A stretch of 26,186 nt of DNA from Gracilaria gracilis (taxonomy: Eukaryota > Rhodophyta > Florideophyceae > Gracilariales > Gracilariaceae): positions 1-26,186 of the forward strand of contig JARGSG010000156.1 of NCBI GenBank assembly GCA_030374805.1, read 5' to 3'. Numbering within the stretch: position 1 is the first letter of the stretch; every line of letters begins with the position of its first letter. This document shows positions 20,891-26,186 of this stretch, in pieces. The position numbers and the translations under genes are program-made. The notes beneath the pieces were generated by a model. The model saw nothing but the letters and a program-made list of their open reading frames with translations, made no database searches and was not told the DNA's origin.

Positions 20891-20924
20891 GGACGAGGAA
20901 AGTTTCCATTTCAGAATAACGTGG
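20891..20924. repeat. Right terminal inverted repeat (34 bp, imperfect)
   Basis: Bases 20891-20911 are the exact reverse complement of 9147-9167 (21 of 21). Eight mostly unlike bases follow, then CGTGG at 20920-20924 mirrors CCACG at the left end. Satellite sequence resumes at the very next base with the target-site duplication. Confidence 0.9.
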
Positions 20925-20932
20925 GTGGAGTG
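20925..20932. repeat. Right target-site duplication, GTGGAGTG
   Basis: An exact copy of the eight bases at 9126-9133. The following GTGAGGAATGTGG continues a normal satellite unit. Confidence 0.88.
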
Positions 20933-23900
20933 GTGAGGAATGTGGAGATGTGGGGGAGTGCTTGTTGGAATGTAGGGTGGAGTGGTGAGGAGGTGGGTGG
21001 AGTGGGTGGAGATGTGGGCGAATGATTTGTGGAGATGTGGGGGAGTGCTTTTTGGAATGTAGGGTGGAGTGGTGAGGAGTGTGGAGATGTGGGGGAGTGC
21101 TTGTTGGAATGTAGGGTGGAGTGCTGAGGAGGTGGGTGGAGTGGGTGGAGATGTGGGCGAATGCTTTGTGGAGATGTGGGCGAGTGCTTTTTGGAATGTA
21201 GGGTGGAGTGGTGAGGAGGTGGGTGGAGTGGGTGGAGATGTGGGCGAGTGCTTTTTGGAATGTAGGGTGGAGTGGTGAGGAGGTGGGTGGAGTGGGTGGA
21301 GATGTGGGCGAATGCTTTGTGGAGATGTGGGCGAGTGCTTTTTGGAATGTAGGGTGGAGTGGTGAGGAGTGTGGAGATGTGGGCGAGTGCTTTTTGGAAT
21401 GTAGGGTGGAGTGGTGAGGAGTGTGGAGATGTGGGGGAGTGCTTGTTGGAATGTAGGGTGGAGTGGTGAGGAATGTGGAGATGTGGGGGAGTGCTTGTTG
21501 GAATGTAGGGTGGAGTGGTGAGGAGGTGGGTGGAGTGGGTGGAGATGTGGGCGAATGATTTGTGGAGATGTGGGGGAGTGCTTTTTGGAATGTAGGGTGG
21601 AGTGGTGAGGAGTGTGGAGATGTGGGGGAGTGCTTGTTGGAATGTAGGGTGGAGTGCTGAGGAGGTGGGTGGAGTGGGTGGAGATGTGGGCGAATGCTTT
21701 GTGGAGATGTGGGCGAGTGCTTTTTGGAATGTAGGGTGGAGTGGTGAGGAGTGTGGAGATGTGGGCGAGTGCTTTTTCGAATGTAGGGTGGAGTGGTGAG
21801 GAGTGTGGAGATGTGGGGGACTGCTTGTTGGAATGTAGGGTGGAGTGGTGAGGAGGTGGGTGGAGTGGGTGGAGATGTGGGCGAATGCTTTGTGGAGATG
21901 TGGGGGAGTGCTTTTTGGAATGTAGGGTGGAGTGGTGAGGAATGTGGAGATGTGGGGGAGTGCTTGTTGGAATGTAGGGTGGAGTGGTGAGGAGGTGGGT
22001 GGAGTGGGTGGAGATGTGGGCGAATGATTTGTGGAGATGTGGGGGAGTGCTTTTTGGAATGTAGGGTGGAGTGCTGAGGAGGTGGGTGGAGTGGGTGGAG
22101 ATGTGGGCGAATGCTTTGTGAGATGTGGGGGAGTGCTTGTTGGAATGTAGGGTGGAGTGCTGAGGAGGTGGTGTGGAGTGGGTGGAGATGTGGGCGAATG
22201 CTTTGTGGAGATGTGGGCGAGTGCTTTTTGGAATGTAGGGTGGAGTGGTGAGGAGTGTGGAGATGTGGGCGAGTGCTTTTTGGAATGTAGGGTGGAGTGG
22301 TGAGGAGTGTGGAGATGTGGGGGACTGCTTGTTGGAATGTAGGGTGGGAGTGGTGAGGAGGTGGGTGGAGATGTGGGTGGAGATGTGGGCGAATGCTTTG
22401 TGGAGATGTGGGGGAGTGCTTTTTGGAATGTAGGGTGGAGTGGTGAGGAGTGTGGAGATGTGGGGGACTGCTTGTTGGAATGTAGGGTGGAGTGGTGAGG
22501 AGGTGGGTGGAGTGGGTGGAGATGTGGGCGAATGCTTTGTGGAGATGTGGGGGAGTGCTTTTTGGAATGTAGGGTGGAGTGGTGAGGAGTGTGAGATGTG
22601 GGCGAGTGCTTTTTGGAATGTAGGGTGGAGTGGTGAGGAGTGTGGAGATGTGGGGGAGTGCTTGTTGGAATGTAGGGTGGAGTGGTAAGGAGGTGGGTGG
22701 AGTGGGTGGAGATGTGGGCGAATGCTTTGTGGAGATGTGGGGGAGTGCTTTTTGGAATGTAGGGTGGAGTGGTGAGGAGGTGGGTGGAGTGGGTGGAGAT
22801 GTGGGCGAGTGCTTTTTGGAATGTAGGGTGGAGTGGTGAGGAGGTGGGTGGAGTGGGTGGAGATGTGGGCGAATGCTTTGTGGAGATGTGGGCGAGTGCT
22901 TTTTGGAATGTAGGGTGGAGTGGTGAGGAGTGTGGAGATGTGGGCGAGTGCTTTTTGGAATGTAGGGTGGAGTGGTGAGGAGTGTGGAGATGTGGGCGAG
23001 TGCTTTTTGGAATGTAGGGTGGAGTGGTGAGGAGGTGGGTGGAGTGGGTGGAGATGTGGGCGAATGCTTTGTGGAGATGTGGGGGAGTGCTTTTTGGAAT
23101 GTAGGTGGAGTGGTGAGGAGGTGGGTGGAGTGGGTGGAGATGTGGGCGAGTGCTTTTGGAATGTAGGGTGGAGTGGTGAGGAGGTGGGTGGAGTGGGTGG
23201 AGATGTGGGCGAATGCTTTGTGAGATGTGGGCGAGTGCTTTTTGGAATGTAGGGTGGAGTGGTGAGGAGTGTGGAGATGTGGGCGAGTGCTTTTTGGAAT
23301 GTAGGGTGGAGTGGTGAGGAGTGTGGAGATGTGGGGGAGTGCTTGTTGGAATGTAGGGTGGAGTGGTGAGGAATGTGGAGATGTGGGGGAGTGCTTGTTG
23401 GAATGTAGGGTGGAGTGGTGAGGAGGTGGGTGGAGTGGGTAGAGATGTGGGCGAATGATTTGTGGAGATGTGGGGGAGTGCTTTTTGGAATGTAGGGTGG
23501 AGTGGTGAGGAGTGTGGAGATGTGGGGGAGTGCTTGTTGGAATGTAGGGTGGAGTGCTGAGGAGGTGGGTGGAGTGGTGGTGGAAATGTGGGCGAATGCT
23601 TTGTGGAGATGTGGGCGAGTGCTTTTTGGAATGTAGGGTGGAGTGGTGAGGAGTGTGGAGATGTGGGCGAGTGCTTTTTGGAATGTAGGGTGGAGTGGGT
23701 GAGGAGTGTGGAGATGTGGGGGACTGCTTGTTGGAATGTAGGGTGGAGTGGTGAGGAGGTGGGTGGAGTGGGTGGAGATGTGGGCGAATGCTTTGTGGAG
23801 ATGTGGGGGAGTGCTTTTTGGAATGTAGGGTGGAGTGGTGAGGAATGTGGAGATGTGGAGGAGTGCTTGTTGGAATGTAGGGTGGAGTGGTGAGGAGGTG

Positions 23901-26186
23901 GGTGGAGTGGGTGGAGATGTGGGCGAATGATTTGTGGAGATGTGGGGGAGTGCTTTTTGGAATGTAGGGTGGAGTGGTGAGGAGTGTGGAGATGTGGGGG
24001 AGTGCTTGTTGGAATGTAGGGTGGAGTGCTGAGGAGGTGGGTGGAGTGGGTGGAGATGTGGGCGAATGCTTTGTGGAGATGTGGGCGAGTGCTTTTTGGA
24101 ATGTAGGGTGGAGTGGTGAGGAGTGTGGAGATGTGGGCGAGTGCTTTTTGGAATGTAGGGTGGAGTGGTGAGGAGTGTGGACATGTGGGGGAGTGCTTTT
24201 TGGACTGTAGGGTGGAGTGGTGAGGAGTGTGGAGATGTGGGGGAGTGCTTGTTGGAATGTAGGGTGGAGTGGTGAGGAGTGTGGAGATGTGGGGGAGTGC
24301 TTGTTGGAATGTAGGGTAGAGTGGTGAGGAGTATGGAGATGTGGGGGAGTGCTTGTTGGAATGTAGGGTGGAGTGGTGAGGAGGTGGGTGGAGTGGGTGG
24401 AGATGTGGGCGAATGATTTGTGGAGATGTGGGGGAGTGCTTTTTGGAATGTAGGGTGGAGTGGTGAGGAATGTGGAGATGTGGGGGAGTGCTTGTTGGAA
24501 GGTAGGGTGGAGTGGTGAGGAGGTGGGTGGAGTGGAGGGAGATGCGGGCGAATGCTTGTTGGAATGTAGGGTGGAGTGGTGAGGAGGTGGGTGGAGTGGG
24601 TGGAGATGTGGGCGAATGCTTTGTGGAGATATGGGGGAGTGCTTGTTGGAATGTAGGGTGGAGTGGTGAGGAGTGTGGAGATGTGGGGGAGTGCTTGTTG
24701 GAAGGTAGGGTGGAGTGGTGAGGAGGTGGGTGGAGTGGGTGGAGATGTGGGCGAATGATTTGTGGAGATGTGGGGGAGTGCTTTTTGGAATGTAGGGTGG
24801 AGTGGTGAGGAGTGTGGAGATGTGGGGGAGTGCTTGTTGGAATGTAGGGTGGAGTGCTGAGGAGGTGGGTGGAGTGGGTGGAAATGTGGGCGAATGCTTT
24901 GTGGAGATGTGGGCGAGTGCTTTTTGGAATGTAGGGTGGAGTGGTGAGGAGTGTGGAGATGTGGGCGAGTGCTTTTTGGAATGTAGGGTGGAGTGGTGAG
25001 GAGTGTGGACATGTGGGGGACTGCTTGTTGGAATGTAGGGTGGAGTGGTGAGGAGGTGGGTGAGTGGGTGGAGATGTGGGCGAATGCTTTGTGGAGATGT
25101 GGGGGAGTGCTTTTTGGAATGTAGGGTGGAGTGGTGAGGAATGTGGAGATGTGGAGGAGTGCTTGTTGGAATGTAGGGTGGAGTGGTGAGGAGGTGGGTG
25201 GAGTGGGTGGAGATGTGGGCGAATGATTTGTGGAGATGTGGGGGAGTGCTTTTTGGAATGTAGGTGGAGTGGTGAGGAGTGTGGAGATGTGGGGGAGTGC
25301 TTGTTGGAATGTAGGGTGGAGTGCTGAGGAGGTGGGTGGAGTGGGTGGAGATGTGGGCGAATGCTTTGTGGAGATGTGGGCGAGTGCTTTTTGGAATGTA
25401 GGGTGGAGTGGTGAGAGTGTGGAGATGTGGCGAGTGCTTTTGGAATGTAGGGTGGAGTGGTGAGAGTGTACATGTGGGCGAGTGCTTTTTGGACTGTAGG
25501 GTGGAGTGGTGAGGAGTGTGGAGATGTGGGGGAGTGCTTGTTGGAAATGTAGGGTGGAGTGGTGAGGAGGTGGAGATGTGGGGGAGTGCTTGTTGGAATG
25601 TAGGTAGAGTGGTGAGGAGTATGGAGATGTGGGGAGTGCTTGTTGGAAGTAGGGTGGAGTGGTGAGGAGGTGGGTGGAGTGGGTGGAGATGTGGGCGAAT
25701 GATTTGTGGAGATGTGGGGGAGTGCTTTTTGGAATGTAGGGTGGAGTGGAGGAATGTGGAGATGTGGGGGAGTGCTTGTTGGAATGGGTGGAGTGGTGAG
25801 GAGGTGGGTGGAGTGGAGGGAGATGCGGGCGAATGCTTGTTGGAATGTAGGGTGGAGTGGTGAGGAGTGGGTGGAGTGGGTGGAGATGTGGGCGAATGCT
25901 TTGTGGAGATATGGGGGAGTGCTTGTTGGAATGTAGGGTGGAGTGGTGAGGAGTGTGGAGATGTGGGGAGTGCTTGTTGGAAGGTAGGGTGGAGTGGTGA
26001 GGAGGTGGGTGGAGTGGAGGAGATGCGGGCGAATGCTTTTTGGAATGTACGGTGGAGTGGAGGAGGTGGGTGGAGTGGGTGGAGATGTGGGCGAATGCTT
26101 TGTGGAGATATGGGGAGTGCTTGTTGGAATGTAGGGTGGAGTGGTGAGGAGTGTGGAGATGTGGGGGAGTGCTTGTTGGAATGTAG
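20925..26186. repeat. Right satellite array (continuation of the left array)
   Basis: The same unit types and orientation as 1-9133. The first kilobase has the 533-bp higher-order repeat (equivalent points at 21069 and 21602), as in 7656-8720, and the variant units with GAATGATTT and GTGCTGAGG are frequent. From about 22100 onward, and most strongly after 25400, units show many one-base gains and losses (GTAGGTGGAG, TGCTTTTGG, TTGTGAGATG). The array runs off the window edge. No gene is supported in it. Confidence 0.97.

Larger units (their letters stand above)
9134..20924. mobile_element. 11.79-kb hAT-superfamily DNA transposon with gene cargo
   Basis: The element is bounded by inverted repeats at 9134-9167 and 20891-20924 and by a perfect 8-bp duplication of satellite sequence. 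It encodes a full-length hAT transposase (17793-20237, minus strand). That combination of transposase family, duplication length and inverted ends is the signature of one hAT insertion. Cargo comprises a second, catalytically degenerate hAT-like gene, an SMC2-MetH pseudogene, an intact Sua5 gene and an unidentified 250-codon frame. hAT elements are usually a few kilobases, so nearly 12 kb with host genes is large. The ends start with CCACG rather than the CA-G-type start common in hAT elements, and the target site fits only part of the usual nTnnnnAn preference. The alternative, an ordinary gene island between two arrays, does not explain the exact duplication or the terminal symmetry. Confidence 0.88.

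Noticed and set aside
20828..25473. Two overlapping minus-strand frames of about 1400-1500 codons in the right array
   Set aside because: Same composition artefact; two frames being open over the same DNA shows it is not coding.

Overview
The window is nuclear DNA of a microbial eukaryote. Supporting observations are two predicted short spliceosomal introns (63 and 67 bp), kilobases of G-rich satellite, a eukaryotic hAT transposase, condensin SMC2 sequence and a cobalamin-dependent methionine synthase (MetH). Fungi and land plants generally lack MetH, so an alga or another protist is more likely. I cannot name the species.

Layout: (1) 1-9133 is a tandem satellite built from related units of about 52, 64 and 87 bp, arranged in higher-order repeats of 394 and 533 bp. 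(2) 9134-20924 is an 11.79-kb gene-bearing island. (3) 20925-26186 is the same satellite in the same orientation. The island has every formal mark of one DNA transposon. Its ends are inverted repeats (CCACG, an 8-bp mismatched spacer, then 21 of 21 identical bases). It is flanked by a perfect 8-bp target-site duplication, GTGGAGTG, and removing the island plus one duplication restores a normal satellite unit. Near the right end it encodes an intact 814-aa hAT transposase.

Cargo from left to right: a two-intron gene for a second hAT-like protein whose catalytic aspartates are replaced; a broken chimera of an SMC2 fragment fused to most of a MetH gene, both with frame breaks; an apparently intact Sua5/YrdC threonylcarbamoyl-AMP synthase; a 250-codon reading frame of unknown function on the minus strand; and the transposase, also on the minus strand. 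The island is therefore best read as a large, possibly autonomous hAT element that carries host genes and gene fragments and has landed in a satellite array. The very long minus-strand reading frames in the satellite are artefacts of its base composition. The main candidate for something new is the element as a whole: gene capture, an intact tRNA-modification gene as cargo, and a paired active and catalytically dead transposase.
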